Of a stretch of 64,000 nt of DNA, positions 52,281 to 61,648 are shown one piece after another. How positions within the stretch are numbered: position 1 is the stretch's first letter; each line of letters starts with the position of its first letter. Source of the stretch: Pseudomonas thivervalensis (lineage in GTDB: Bacteria; Pseudomonadota; Gammaproteobacteria; Pseudomonadales; Pseudomonadaceae); assembly GCF_001269655.1 (NCBI RefSeq), contig NZ_LHVE01000010.1:62001-126000 (forward strand), written 5' to 3'. The notes beneath the pieces are model-generated. The model was not told the DNA's origin. It searched no databases and was given only the letters and a program-made list of their open reading frames with translations. The position numbers and the translations under genes are program-made.

Positions 52281-52403
52281 TCGTCGGCTGGGCTGTCGGT
52301 TTCGACAGGCCGGATTCAAGCAGGCGCCCGCCCAGCCGATAACCCTATCAACAATAGCCCTCAGCCATCGCCGGGCGCTGCCAGTTGCATAGGGTAATGA
52401 TCA

Positions 52404-53162
52404 ATGGGTTTGCCGCTTAATCGCCTGCTGATGTGGGGCGTCCTGATGTTCCTCGCTGCATGCGCTTGCGCGGCAGAGACACCGCTGCGCATCGTGACGG
52501 AGGAACTGCCGCCCTACAACATGACGCAGAACGGGCGAGTGACCGGCATGAGCACCGAAGTGGTCCAGGCCGTGCTCAAGGAAGTCGGCATGGACGCGCC
52601 TATCCAGCCCATGCCCTGGGCCCGTGCCTACGAACTGGCGCTCAATGAAAGCAATGTGCTGATCTATTCGATTGTCCGCACGCCTGCACGCGAATCGCTT
52701 TTCCAGTGGGTCGGCACCATCGGCCCGACGCAGTGGTACATCTACTCGCTGGCGGATCGGCCGGTAAAACTCGACTCGCTGGCCGATGCCCATGGTCACC
52801 AGATCGCCACGGTCAATCAGGACGTGGGCGAGCAATACCTGGTCTCGAAGGGCTTTCGCATCGGCGAAGAATTGCAGTCGAGCACCAAGTACGAACACAA
52901 CTACCGCAAGCTCAAGGTCGACCACGTGGAGCTGTGGATTTCCAATGAGCTCAACGCGCTGTACCTGACCCGCCAGAATGGCGAAGACCCGGACAAGGTA
53001 CTGATCCGCTCGCTGCCACTCCCCGAGCTGAGCAGTGCCGATGGCTTCAGCATGGCGTTCAGCCGCAAGACGCCGGCCGAGACAGTGGAGAAGTTCCGTG
53101 CAGGCCTTGAGGCCATCCGTCGCAATGGTGTCTACGATGCCATCGTGCGCAAATGGTTATGA
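52404..53162 (+). CDS. Periplasmic SBP_bac_3-type binding protein
   Basis: 252 residues. Signal peptide MGLPLNRLLMWGVLMFLAACACAAE; a cysteine at the junction could make it a lipoprotein. The body has the amino-acid-binding fold (LRIVTEELPPYNMTQNGRVTGMSTEVVQAVL, MPWARAYELAL, FSRKTPAETVEKFRAGLEAIRRNGVYDAIVRKWL). There is no permease or ATPase nearby. It is followed one base after its stop by the start of a diguanylate cyclase, so it may act as a sensor subunit rather than a transporter component. Confidence 0.87.
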   Translation: MGLPLNRLLMWGVLMFLAACACAAETPLRIVTEELPPYNMTQNGRVTGMSTEVVQAVLKEVGMDAPIQPMPWARAYELALNESNVLIYSIVRTPARESLFQWVGTIGPTQWYIYSLADRPVKLDSLADAHGHQIATVNQDVGEQYLVSKGFRIGEELQSSTKYEHNYRKLKVDHVELWISNELNALYLTRQNGEDPDKVLIRSLPLPELSSADGFSMAFSRKTPAETVEKFRAGLEAIRRNGVYDAIVRKWL

Positions 53163-53163
53163 C

Positions 53164-54507
53164 ATGGGTGGCCCTTTCCGCACAGCGTCCTCCCTGCCAC
53201 CACCAACCAAGGCGTTCAGCTCCCTGGGACGGCGCCTGGTGCTGGCAACGCTGTTGTTCTGCCTGGTCTTTACCCTGGCGATGGTCACCTGGCGCACTTG
53301 GCTGGCCTGGGAAAACAACCTGGCGGAAATGAATTCGGAACTGGCCCTGATCGATCAGGTGTTCCAGAACACCCTGGCCCACGCCATTTGGGAACTGGAC
53401 CGTGAATCCCTCGACCAGCAAATCACCAGCGTCGCCACGGCAGCCCCCGTGGGTCGCGTGGTGTTGAACATCCTGCGCCCCGGGCAAGCGCCGGAAGTCA
53501 TCGAACTCAAGCGATACACCGTCGATCAGTCGGGCGTGGTGCCGGTGCTGCATCGCCAGCTCATCGCCCAGCCCTACGCCGGGGCCCACGAAAAAGTCGG
53601 CGAGCTGACCATCGAAGGCGACCATAACCTGCTGTGGGAGCGCCTCTGGAGCGAAGCACGCAGCATCGTCATCACCCAGCTCATCCAGTCCTTGCTGCTG
53701 GCCGGGTTGGTCATGACCATGTTCAACCGCCTGGTGACCGTGCATGTGGTGCATATCGCCCGTCACCTGGCTGAACTCGCGCCGCACACCCTCAAGCGTC
53801 ACCTCAAGCTGCAACGGGCGGTGCAGCGCCAGGACGAACTGAGCCTGCTCGAATTCCAGGTCAATGAGCTCCAGGACAATCTGCGCGCCCACCTCGAACG
53901 CCAGCGTTCGGACGAACTGGCCCTGGCCGCCAGCCGCGATCAAATGGCCGAACTGGTCGAGGCACGCACCGCGGAACTGAAGGCGGCCAACCAGTCGCTT
54001 GAAGCATTGTCCCGCCACGATGCCTTGACGGGCCTGGCCAACCGCCGCTACTTCGACGAATTGAAGGACATCGAGTTTCGCCGGGCGATCCGCCACAACA
54101 CCCCGCTGGCCGTGCTTATGTGCGACGTCGATTTCTTCAAGATCTACAACGACACCTACGGCCACATGCAGGGCGACCTGTGCCTGAAAGAGATCGCCGA
54201 AACCCTGCGCACTGTGTTCGGCCGCTCAGGCGAACTGACCGCCCGCGTAGGCGGCGAAGAGTTCGTCGTGGTCCTGCCCAACGTCGACGCGGCCCAAGCC
54301 TGCGAAGCCGCCCAACGCTTGCGCGCCAGCCTGGCGGAACGTGAGCTGCCCCACAGCGGTTCCAAGGTTTCACCTTTCGTCACCGTGAGCATCGGCGTCG
54401 CCGAGTTGGACACGCAGACCATGGACCATTTCGATCAACTGTTGCAACGCGCCGACCAGGCGCTGTACCGGGCCAAACACCAGGGACGCGACCGCGTCGC
54501 CCTGTAA
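53164..54507 (+). CDS. Membrane diguanylate cyclase (GGDEF domain)
   Basis: 447 residues from ATG 53164. Layout: membrane helix near residues 24-44 (LVLATLLFCLVFTLAMVTW), periplasmic domain to about 175, second helix (IVITQLIQSLLLAGLVMTMF), coiled coil (LVEARTAELKAANQSLEAL), then GGDEF domain with HDALTGLANRRYFD and active site G363-G-E-E-F367. The usual inhibitory I-site R-x-x-D reads RSGE, so product inhibition may be weak. It should make cyclic-di-GMP in response to a periplasmic signal. The flanking genes encode periplasmic binding proteins. Confidence 0.92.
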   Translation: MGGPFRTASSLPPPTKAFSSLGRRLVLATLLFCLVFTLAMVTWRTWLAWENNLAEMNSELALIDQVFQNTLAHAIWELDRESLDQQITSVATAAPVGRVVLNILRPGQAPEVIELKRYTVDQSGVVPVLHRQLIAQPYAGAHEKVGELTIEGDHNLLWERLWSEARSIVITQLIQSLLLAGLVMTMFNRLVTVHVVHIARHLAELAPHTLKRHLKLQRAVQRQDELSLLEFQVNELQDNLRAHLERQRSDELALAASRDQMAELVEARTAELKAANQSLEALSRHDALTGLANRRYFDELKDIEFRRAIRHNTPLAVLMCDVDFFKIYNDTYGHMQGDLCLKEIAETLRTVFGRSGELTARVGGEEFVVVLPNVDAAQACEAAQRLRASLAERELPHSGSKVSPFVTVSIGVAELDTQTMDHFDQLLQRADQALYRAKHQGRDRVAL

Positions 54508-54535
54508 TTACTCTCGCGCGCCATGAGGTCTATCT

Positions 54536-55270
54536 ATGCACTATCGCCTGATACTCTGCTCGTGCTTGCTACTCGCCTCGATCAGCCTGCACAGCCACGC
54601 CGACACGATCGAAGTCGTGACCGAAGACTCCCTGTACGCCCATCAGCGTGACGACAAGGTCATCGGGCCGGGCATTCGCATCGCCGAAGAAACGCTGAAA
54701 AGCGCGCAGCTCACCGATTACAGCCTGTCGCTGTACCCATGGGCCCGGGCCTACGAAAAGGCGCTGCACGAGCCCAACGTGCTGATCTTCCCGTTGGACC
54801 GCACCCCGGCCCGCGAACAATTATTCAAATGGGTGGGTGAAATACATCGCGTGGCGAGCCGGCTCTATAAATTGCGCGATAATAAAGACATCGCCGTCAA
54901 CAGCCTCGAAGAAGCCAAGCAGTACAGCATCGGCGTGGTGCGAAACGACGCCAAGCAGATCTACCTGCAACAACGTGGATTCACCCGGCTGGTCATCTCG
55001 GCCAACAACCACGACAACTTTGAAAAACTGCTGAATCGCCAGATCCAGTTACTGCCGATGCCGGAGAATACCGCGCGCCTGATGAGCAAGGATGCCCAGG
55101 TGGATTTCACTTCGCTGGAAGAGGTCTATACCCTCGACGAACAACCTCACAAAGTCCACTTGGCCTTCAGCCTGAGCACGCCGGATGAAGTCGTCGCCAA
55201 GGCCCAACTCGCTTTCGAAAAACTCAAGGCATCCGGTGAAGTCGCACGAATCATGAACGAACAGCGGTAG
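54536..55270 (+). CDS. Second periplasmic SBP_bac_3-like protein
   Basis: 244 residues, ribosome site GAGG. Signal peptide MHYRLILCSCLLLASISLHSHA. Binding-protein fold with TIEVVTEDSLYAHQRDDKVIGPGIRIAEETL, YPWARAYEKALHEPNVLIFPLDRTPAREQLFKWVGEI, resembling the protein at 52404 (same PWARAYE segment and TPARE motif) but clearly divergent. No transport partners nearby; probable third member of a sensory operon with the cyclase. Confidence 0.85.
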   Translation: MHYRLILCSCLLLASISLHSHADTIEVVTEDSLYAHQRDDKVIGPGIRIAEETLKSAQLTDYSLSLYPWARAYEKALHEPNVLIFPLDRTPAREQLFKWVGEIHRVASRLYKLRDNKDIAVNSLEEAKQYSIGVVRNDAKQIYLQQRGFTRLVISANNHDNFEKLLNRQIQLLPMPENTARLMSKDAQVDFTSLEEVYTLDEQPHKVHLAFSLSTPDEVVAKAQLAFEKLKASGEVARIMNEQR

Positions 55271-55313
55271 ACTCTGGGGGATCACACCGCAAGCAACGAT
55301 GAGGTATGTCCCG

Positions 55314-56153
55314 ATGAGTAAAGCGTCCTACGTTCCGCCCAAGGTCTGGAAAAACGACGCCCCGTCTGGCGGCCATTTCGCCAGCATCAACCGCCCGGTC
55401 GCCGGGCCGACCCACGAAAAAACCTTGCCGGTTGGCAAGCACCCGCTGCAGCTCTACTCCCTGGCCACGCCCAACGGCGTGAAGGTGACCATCCTGCTGG
55501 AGGAGCTGCTGGCGCTGGGTCATGCGGGCGCGGAGTACGACGCCTGGCTGATCCGCATCAACGAGGGCGATCAGTTCTCCAGCGGCTTTGTCGAGATCAA
55601 CCCCAACTCCAAGATCCCGGCCCTGCTGGACCGCAGCGTGGAACCCGCCATCCGGGTCTTCGAGTCCGGCTCGATCCTGCTTTACCTGGCGGAAAAATTC
55701 GGCGCCCTTCTGCCCACCGACCCGGCAGGTCGCACCGAAACCCTGAATTGGCTGTTCTGGCAGATGGGCTCTGCACCGTACCTGGGCGGTGGCTTCGGGC
55801 ATTTCTACGCCTACGCGCCGGAGAAACTCGAATACCCGATCAATCGCTTCACCATGGAAGCCAAGCGCCAACTCGACGTCCTGGACCGCCGCCTTGGCGA
55901 AAGCCACTACCTGGCCGGCGATGACTACACCATCGCCGACATCGCGGTCTGGCCCTGGTATGGGCAACTGGTGCGCAACAACGTGTACGGCGCCGCCGAA
56001 TTCCTGAGTGCTCACGAATACACCCATGTGCAGCGCTGGGCGGAAGAGATCGCCAAGCGGCCGGCCGTACAGCGTGGGCAGCGGGTCAACCGCACGTGGG
56101 GCGATGAGGCGAGCCAGGTGCCGGAGCGGCATGCGGCTGGGGATTTGGGCTGA
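55314..56153 (+). CDS. yghU: Glutathione S-transferase-like disulfide reductase (YghU)
   Basis: 279 residues from ATG 55314; an ATG at 55299 in the same frame is possible. The family's long N-terminal extension (NRPVAGPTHEKTLPVGKHPLQLYSLATPNGVKVTILLEEL) with the N-C thioredoxin-like half has Thr/Asn in TPNG, then SKIPALLDRS, ESGSILLYLAEKFG, and the C-terminal helical domain (GDDYTIADIAVWPWYG). YghU-type proteins bind two glutathiones and reduce disulfide bonds. Single gene. Confidence 0.93.
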   Translation: MSKASYVPPKVWKNDAPSGGHFASINRPVAGPTHEKTLPVGKHPLQLYSLATPNGVKVTILLEELLALGHAGAEYDAWLIRINEGDQFSSGFVEINPNSKIPALLDRSVEPAIRVFESGSILLYLAEKFGALLPTDPAGRTETLNWLFWQMGSAPYLGGGFGHFYAYAPEKLEYPINRFTMEAKRQLDVLDRRLGESHYLAGDDYTIADIAVWPWYGQLVRNNVYGAAEFLSAHEYTHVQRWAEEIAKRPAVQRGQRVNRTWGDEASQVPERHAAGDLG

Positions 56154-56214
56154 AGGCCCGTTCCCACACCAGATCGCTGGTAAACCCCGATCTATTGACT
56201 GTGACACTCCCCTT

Positions 56215-56303
56215 GTGGGAGCGAGCCTGCTCGCGATAGCGGTGGATCAGCTTGCATCGATGCTGGATGTGCCGCCGTCATCGCGAGCAGGCTCGCTCCC
56301 ACA
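56215..56303. repeat. REP pair (family A)
   Basis: GTGGGAGCGAGCCTGCTCGCG arm with inverted partner. The spacer (TCAGCTTGCATCGATG) is nearly identical to that of the element at 10279. Confidence 0.9.
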
Positions 56304-56349
56304 CTGGATGGGTGATGAGCCTCGATTTCTCGACTGGCACCGTCCCCCT

Positions 56350-56437
56350 GTGGGAGCGAGCCTGCTCGCGATAGCGGTGGATCAGCTTGCAGTGACGCTG
56401 AATGTGCCGCCGTCATCGCGAGCAGGCTCGCTCCCAC
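56350..56437. repeat. REP pair (family A)
   Basis: A close duplicate of the REP pair at 56215, in direct orientation, differing mainly in the middle of the spacer. Confidence 0.9.
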
Positions 56438-56466
56438 AGTTTTTCCCCAAGCTTTTCGTCAAGTGT

Positions 56467-56613
56467 TCAGCGGCTGGCTTCCAACTTGTACCCATCGCCC
56501 GCCGACGCCGGCGTCGTTTCATTGGCCAAGGCAAAAACACCCCCCATCCAGATAACGATGCAACCCAACAAAAAAACCCAGGCCACTCCGGACACGGCTT
56601 TGTATTTATTCAT
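56467..56613 (-). CDS. Small single-span membrane protein, 48 aa
   Basis: 48 residues: MNKYKAVSGVAW followed by a hydrophobic span (VFLLGCIVIWMGGVFALA) and a short charged tail. The frame is open further upstream to 56736, but only this ATG gives a plausible membrane protein; the ribosome site is weak (AGAGA). No homologue recognised. Possibly a real small membrane protein. Confidence 0.45.
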   Translation of the reverse strand: MNKYKAVSGVAWVFLLGCIVIWMGGVFALANETTPASAGDGYKLEASR

Positions 56614-56943
56614 GGATTGTCTCTGCAAAGGGCAATGACGAGCAGATTCTCGTCTCGCGCCTGGCGTTGGTTGTGGTGAATGGCAAGAGGCCACTGCCGA
56701 AGCATAGCGGGTGGTGCTTTGTCGTCCAGCGAGCAAGAACTGATTTTTTCCGTAGGTTTCCGGGACCTATACGAAAGTCGCTGATCGACAGACGAAGTAA
56801 ACCCCAACCAAAAGCTCCTACAGGCCGCCCCCGCAAATAGCACAAGCTCACGCCCACCCAAGCCCCCAGCCGTGACCGCTACAGCGAAAGGACTCCCCAC
56901 GCATCCCTCGTACGCATCACGTCGCGCTCAACCGAGTCCAGCC
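56614..56943. other. Intergenic region upstream of the FIST protein
   Basis: 330 bases with no supported gene; short frames on the minus strand (56606-56900) look like shadows. It should contain the promoter of the FIST/methyl-accepting gene. No distinctive element was seen. Confidence 0.3.
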
Positions 56944-58971
56944 ATGAACCTAGCGAACCTCTTCAACAAAGCCCGAGCCCGCACCCAAGGGACGGTGAGC
57001 GTGGCCTGCACGTCGGGTGAACTCGACCAGGCGTTGGCCAACGTACGTATCACCCCAGTGTTGATCACCGGTTTCGTCTCCCCGCACCTGGACATCGACC
57101 AGGTCGCCGCCAAGGTCAAGAAGCGCTTTGCCCACAGCACCATCAGCCTGTGCACGACCTCGGGTGAGTTGTGCAACGCTGCGAACGCGCTGTATTGCCA
57201 GACCGGCGAGACCTGGGATCGGGTGATGCTGCAGTTGTTCGACGCCAGTGTGATTGTGTCGGCAGAGGTAGTGATGGTGCCGCTGGAGTGCGAGGACATT
57301 CGCGGTGGCGGCAAGCGCTTGGCCATGCGTGAGCGGATCACCCGGTTGGTAAATAACATCAAGCAGGCGCAGGTGAGCACGCCCATTGATCATCGCGATA
57401 CGTTGGCCTATGTGGTGTTCGATGGTCTTTCGGCCTCCGAGTCGTTCTTTATGGAAGCGCTGTATGAATCCGGGCGTTTCCCCTGCCTGTTCGTTGGCGG
57501 TTCGGCTGGCGGCAAGGCTGACTTCAAGAAAACCCTGATCAGTGACGGGCAGCGCAGTTATCAGAATCATGCGCAGATTGTCTTCCTGAAAACCGCGGCG
57601 GACGTGCGCTTCGGGGTGTTCAAGAGTCAGAACTTCCAACCGGCCGGGCTGACGTTCAGCGTGCTGACCGCGTCGGTCGAAGACCGCACCATCGACCAGG
57701 TCATCGACAGTCGTGGGAACATCAAGAGCATGGTCCAGGCACTGTGCGATGCATTCGAGTGCAGCCCCCAGGCGTTGGAGAAGAAGCTGGCCGATTATTC
57801 ATTCGCCATCCGCGTGGGTGATGAGCTGTTCGTCCGTTCCATTGCCCGCATCGACCACCGGCAGCAGATCATCCAACTGTTCTGCGACGTGGCGCCTGGC
57901 GAAGAGTTGGTGATGGTCAAGCGCACGCCCCTGCGCGAGGCGACCCGGCTCGACTACGAGAAATTCCTCAAGGGCAAAGGCGGCCAGCCGGTGGCGGCTA
58001 TTCTCAACGACTGCATCCTGCGTCGGCTCAACAACAGCAGCGACCTGGGCAGCATGGCCGGTATTTTCGGCGATGTGCCGTTGGCCGGTTTCTCGACATT
58101 TGGTGAAATCCTCGGCTTGAACCTTAACCAGACGCTCACGGCGATTTTCTTCTTCAGAGTCACCAAGGGCGCCGGTTTTGTCGATGAGTACGTCGATAAC
58201 TTCATCGCTCACTATGGCGAGTTCAAGGCGTTTTTCCTGCGCCGCCAGATCAAGAAATTGGCGGGGCTGAACCATGTGGTGGTCAAGCAGATCAAGGCGT
58301 TCAAGCGGAATGATTTCAGCAGCGCCCTGGACACCCGTGGCCTGGACCCGACGATCCTGCCGGTGTTCGACGGCCTGACGGACCTGGGCCAGGTATTGGC
58401 GCAGGCCAGCCAGCAACAGGCGCAGATGGCGACGCAGATCAAGCATTACTCCGGCGAGCTGCACCTGTCGATGGATGACCTGACGGGCACGATCGACCGG
58501 CAACACAGCGTCGCCGAGCAGGCCGGTACGACCGTTGAGCAACTTGCCACCCAAGCAGGTGAAGCCGTGGTCGGCGCCCGTGCGCTCGCCAGTTCGAGCT
58601 TGCGCATTCAGTCGATTGTCCAGGTCATCCAGCAAATCGCAGGACAGACCAACCTGTTGGCGCTCAACGCCGCCATCGAAGCCGCGCGGGCCGGTGAGAT
58701 GGGCAGAGGATTTGCGGTGGTGGCTGATGAAGTTCGCAAGCTGGCGGAGATCACCCGCAAGAATGCTGCGGAAATCGGCGTGGACATCGATCTGCTTTCG
58801 ACGGAAATCCAAGGCGTCGCCCAGCAGATTGAAGACCAGTCCGTCGCCGTGAGCGCCTTGCGCGAGATGCTCGACGCCCTGGAAGACTCGAGCCGTACCA
58901 CCGAAGGCACGGCACAACGTACGAAGGCCATCGCGGACACCTTGACCGGGCTGACCCATGCCAGTGCTTGA
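56944..58971 (+). CDS. Cytoplasmic FIST-domain methyl-accepting chemotaxis-type protein
   Basis: 675 residues from ATG 56944; the frame is open from 56872. Residues about 15-375 form FIST N and C domains (TISLCTTSGELCNAAN, LFVGGSAGGKADF, PLAGFSTFGEILGLNLNQTLTAIFFF), thought to sense small ligands such as amino acids. The C-terminal third is a chemoreceptor signalling domain with the conserved hairpin tip QIAGQTNLLALNAAIEAARAGEMGRGFAVVADEVRKLAE. No membrane helix is visible, so this is a soluble receptor. It probably couples to a CheA/CheW system encoded elsewhere. Confidence 0.9.
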   Translation: MNLANLFNKARARTQGTVSVACTSGELDQALANVRITPVLITGFVSPHLDIDQVAAKVKKRFAHSTISLCTTSGELCNAANALYCQTGETWDRVMLQLFDASVIVSAEVVMVPLECEDIRGGGKRLAMRERITRLVNNIKQAQVSTPIDHRDTLAYVVFDGLSASESFFMEALYESGRFPCLFVGGSAGGKADFKKTLISDGQRSYQNHAQIVFLKTAADVRFGVFKSQNFQPAGLTFSVLTASVEDRTIDQVIDSRGNIKSMVQALCDAFECSPQALEKKLADYSFAIRVGDELFVRSIARIDHRQQIIQLFCDVAPGEELVMVKRTPLREATRLDYEKFLKGKGGQPVAAILNDCILRRLNNSSDLGSMAGIFGDVPLAGFSTFGEILGLNLNQTLTAIFFFRVTKGAGFVDEYVDNFIAHYGEFKAFFLRRQIKKLAGLNHVVVKQIKAFKRNDFSSALDTRGLDPTILPVFDGLTDLGQVLAQASQQQAQMATQIKHYSGELHLSMDDLTGTIDRQHSVAEQAGTTVEQLATQAGEAVVGARALASSSLRIQSIVQVIQQIAGQTNLLALNAAIEAARAGEMGRGFAVVADEVRKLAEITRKNAAEIGVDIDLLSTEIQGVAQQIEDQSVAVSALREMLDALEDSSRTTEGTAQRTKAIADTLTGLTHASA

Positions 58972-59040
58972 GGCCGAGTTGCCCAGACAGTGAATCGAGA
59001 TTGAGCGACCACCACAGATCCCTTTGTGGAAGATTCCCTT

Positions 59041-59128
59041 GTGGGAGCGAGCTTGCTCGCGATGACGACGGCACAGTCAACATCACTGCAATCTGATCAA
59101 CCGCTATCGCGAGCAAGCTCGCTCCCAC
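59041..59128. repeat. REP pair (family A)
   Basis: GTGGGAGCGAGCTTGCTCGCG arm with inverted copy, behind the FIST gene. Confidence 0.9.
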
Positions 59129-59160
59129 AGTGGGGATCTGCGGTGCCGCGGGTGTCACCG

Positions 59161-59556
59161 TCAGGGAATCAACATCTGCACCTGCCCCGGCACGACGATC
59201 TTGATCACCCCGGCCCAGCTGCACATCAGGGTGCTGTTGGCGTCGATGGCCGGCATGTTGCCCAGCAACAGGGTCGGGGCGCCGCCGGGGATCCACGGGG
59301 CCGCGGTGGCCGGGATGCAGGGCATGGGGGTCAGCACGCCCAGGGCCGCGGCGGTGGCGGCGGCCACGGTGGGATTCGCCAGGCTCATGCACATGCCGAA
59401 GGTGGTGATGTTCACCAGCGGGATGTGATCCATGATGTTCGCCGCCGGCATCCCGCCGGTCAGCAGGCGATTGACCGGCAGCACATTGAGCACCGCCGGG
59501 GCGGCACCGAAACTGCATTGCAGGGTCGCGGTGCCACAGACTTGCGGGCATCCCAT
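59161..59556 (-). CDS. DUF4280 (PAAR-like) protein
   Basis: 131 residues from ATG 59556 (AGGAGCC upstream). DUF4280 pattern: MGCPQVCGTATLQCSFGAAPAVLNVLPVNR, NIMDHIPLVNITTFGMCMSLANP, LTPMPCIPATAAPWIPGG, with conserved cysteines. The fold is related to PAAR tips of type VI secretion and contractile injection systems. No other secretion or effector gene is adjacent, so this is an orphan tip-like protein. Divergent from the phosphotransferase at 59755. Confidence 0.82.
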   Translation of the reverse strand: MGCPQVCGTATLQCSFGAAPAVLNVLPVNRLLTGGMPAANIMDHIPLVNITTFGMCMSLANPTVAAATAAALGVLTPMPCIPATAAPWIPGGAPTLLLGNMPAIDANSTLMCSWAGVIKIVVPGQVQMLIP

Positions 59557-59754
59557 CAGGGTGGCTCCTCTGAAAGCGACAGACCTCAGAACCTTAGCTC
59601 GCCCGCCTCCAACGCGCACGCCGCCATGCATCAAGCCCGCTGATTATCCGGCAACACGCTAACCTATAAGACCCTGGCGTGCTTGTGACGCCTCCCACGC
59701 GCCATTAGATTAGCCAATGATCGATGGCCTCCAAAATAAGCAGAAGGGATAAGC

Positions 59755-60822
59755 ATGGCGTTTACTGATCAGTCCACCCGCGTGCGCGACGGTGAAGAAC
59801 TCGATGCCAACCTGATCGACCCGTACCTCAAGGCCCACATTCCCGGCCTCACCGGCCTGCCGACGATCAGCCAGTTCCCCGGTGGCGCGTCGAACCTGAC
59901 CTACCTGCTGGAGTACCCCGAACAGGAATTCGTCCTGCGCCGGCCGCCGTTCGGCCACAAGGCCAAGTCCGCCCACGACATGGGCCGTGAGTTCCGCATC
60001 CTCAACCAATTGCGCGATGCGTTCCCGTATTGCCCCAAAGCCTACGTGCACTGCACCGACGAATCGGTGATGGGCGCCGAGTTCTATGTGATGGAGCGGG
60101 TCAAGGGCATCATCCTGCGCGCCGAGCTGCCGCCGGAGCTGGGTTTCGACGCCGCCCGCACCGAAGCCCTGTGCAAGAGCTTCATTGACCGGCTCGTCGA
60201 ATTGCACCGCGTCGACTACAACGCTTGCGGCCTGGCCGACCTGGGCAAGCCCGAAGGCTACGTGGCCCGGCAGATCCGTGGCTGGAGCGACCGCTACGAA
60301 AAAGCCCTGACCCCCGATGCGCCGAAATGGGAGACGGTCAAGGCCTGGCTCAACGACAAAATGCCCGCCGACCACCCGACGTCGAGCATCGTCCACAACG
60401 ACTACCGCTTCGACAACGTGATACTCGACCCGCAGAACCCGATGCAGATCATCGGTGTGCTGGACTGGGAACTGACCACCCTCGGCGACCCGTTGATGGA
60501 CCTGGGCAACAGCCTCGCCTACTGGATCGAGGCCGATGACCCGTCACCGGTGCAACTGATGCGTCGCCAGCCAAGCCATGCACCCGGCATGCTGACCCGC
60601 CGCGAATTCGTCGATTACTACGCCGAGCGCGCCGGGATCCGCATCGACAACTTCGACTTCTACTACACGTACGGCCTGTTCCGTCTGGCCGGGATCGTCC
60701 AACAGATCTACTACCGCTTCTTCCACGGCCAGACCCAGGACAAACGCTTCGCGCAGTTCGTTCAGATGAACAAATTGCTGGAGCAGATGAGCCTGCAGGT
60801 CATCGCTAAATCCACGCTCTGA
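59755..60822 (+). CDS. Aminoglycoside-phosphotransferase-fold protein (APH/ACAD10-like)
   Basis: 355 residues, good ribosome site AAGGG. Kinase-fold motifs: FPGGASNLTYLLEYPEQEFVLRRPP, YVMERVKGIILR, catalytic IVHNDYRFDNVIL (the D of HND) and metal-binding VLDWELTTLGDPLMDLG. This subgroup is usually found with acyl-CoA dehydrogenase and SDR genes and may phosphorylate hydroxyacyl or other small substrates; it is not an antibiotic-resistance gene as far as can be judged. The SDR starts 23 bases after it. Confidence 0.88.
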   Translation: MAFTDQSTRVRDGEELDANLIDPYLKAHIPGLTGLPTISQFPGGASNLTYLLEYPEQEFVLRRPPFGHKAKSAHDMGREFRILNQLRDAFPYCPKAYVHCTDESVMGAEFYVMERVKGIILRAELPPELGFDAARTEALCKSFIDRLVELHRVDYNACGLADLGKPEGYVARQIRGWSDRYEKALTPDAPKWETVKAWLNDKMPADHPTSSIVHNDYRFDNVILDPQNPMQIIGVLDWELTTLGDPLMDLGNSLAYWIEADDPSPVQLMRRQPSHAPGMLTRREFVDYYAERAGIRIDNFDFYYTYGLFRLAGIVQQIYYRFFHGQTQDKRFAQFVQMNKLLEQMSLQVIAKSTL

Positions 60823-60845
60823 GCGCCCCATAACAAGGAAACAGC

Positions 60846-61613
60846 ATGTCCAAGACCCAGTTGTTCGACCTCGACGGTAAAATCGCCTTCGTTTCCGGCG
60901 CCAGCCGTGGCATCGGCGAGGCCATCGCCAAACTGCTGGCCCAGCAAGGCGCCCATGTGATCGTGTCCAGCCGCAAGCTCGACGGTTGCCAGCACGTGGC
61001 CGATGCCATCATCGCCGCGGGCGGCAAGGCCACCGCCATCGCCTGCCACATCGGTGAAATGGAGCAGATCAGCCAGGTGTTCGCCGGCATCCGCGAACAG
61101 TTCGGGCGCCTGGACATCCTGGTGAACAACGCCGCCACCAACCCGCAATTCTGCAACGTCCTGGACACCGACCTGGGTGCGTTCCAGAAAACCGTGGACG
61201 TGAACATCCGCGGCTATTTCTTCATGTCGGTGGAAGCCGGCAAGTTGATGCGCGAGAACGGCGGCGGCAGCATCATCAACGTGGCGTCGATCAACGGCAT
61301 TTCGCCGGGGGTTTTCCAGGGCATCTACTCGGTGACCAAGGCCGCGGTGATCAACATGACCAAGGTCTTCGCCAAGGAATGCGCGCAGTTCGGCATCCGT
61401 TGCAACGCCCTGTTGCCGGGCCTGACCGACACCAAGTTTGCCTCGGCGCTGGTCAAGAACGACGCGATCCTGAAAACCGCCCTGGCGCAGATCCCCCTCA
61501 AGCGCGTGGCCGACCCGAGCGAAATGGCCGGCGCGGTGCTGTACCTGGCGAGCGATGCGTCGAGCTATACCACGGGTGTGGCATTGAATGTGGATGGTGG
61601 GTTTCTGTCCTGA
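60846..61613 (+). CDS. SDR family oxidoreductase
   Basis: 255 residues, ribosome site AAGGAAA. SDR motifs: VSGASRGIGEAIA, LVNNAAT, NVASINGIS, Y-x-x-x-K as YSVTK, and the C-terminal NVDGGFLS. Co-transcribed with the phosphotransferase-fold gene, a pairing seen in lipid or acyl-CoA metabolism. An RK pair after the second strand suggests NADP preference. Substrate not known. Confidence 0.92.
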   Translation: MSKTQLFDLDGKIAFVSGASRGIGEAIAKLLAQQGAHVIVSSRKLDGCQHVADAIIAAGGKATAIACHIGEMEQISQVFAGIREQFGRLDILVNNAATNPQFCNVLDTDLGAFQKTVDVNIRGYFFMSVEAGKLMRENGGGSIINVASINGISPGVFQGIYSVTKAAVINMTKVFAKECAQFGIRCNALLPGLTDTKFASALVKNDAILKTALAQIPLKRVADPSEMAGAVLYLASDASSYTTGVALNVDGGFLS

Positions 61614-61648
61614 CAGCGGGCTCCATGACAGACCTGTGAAAATCCCCT

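Noticed and set aside
59755..60822. Aminoglycoside resistance kinase
   Set aside because: The fold is shared, but the sequence pattern and the SDR partner match the acyl-metabolism-associated subgroup.
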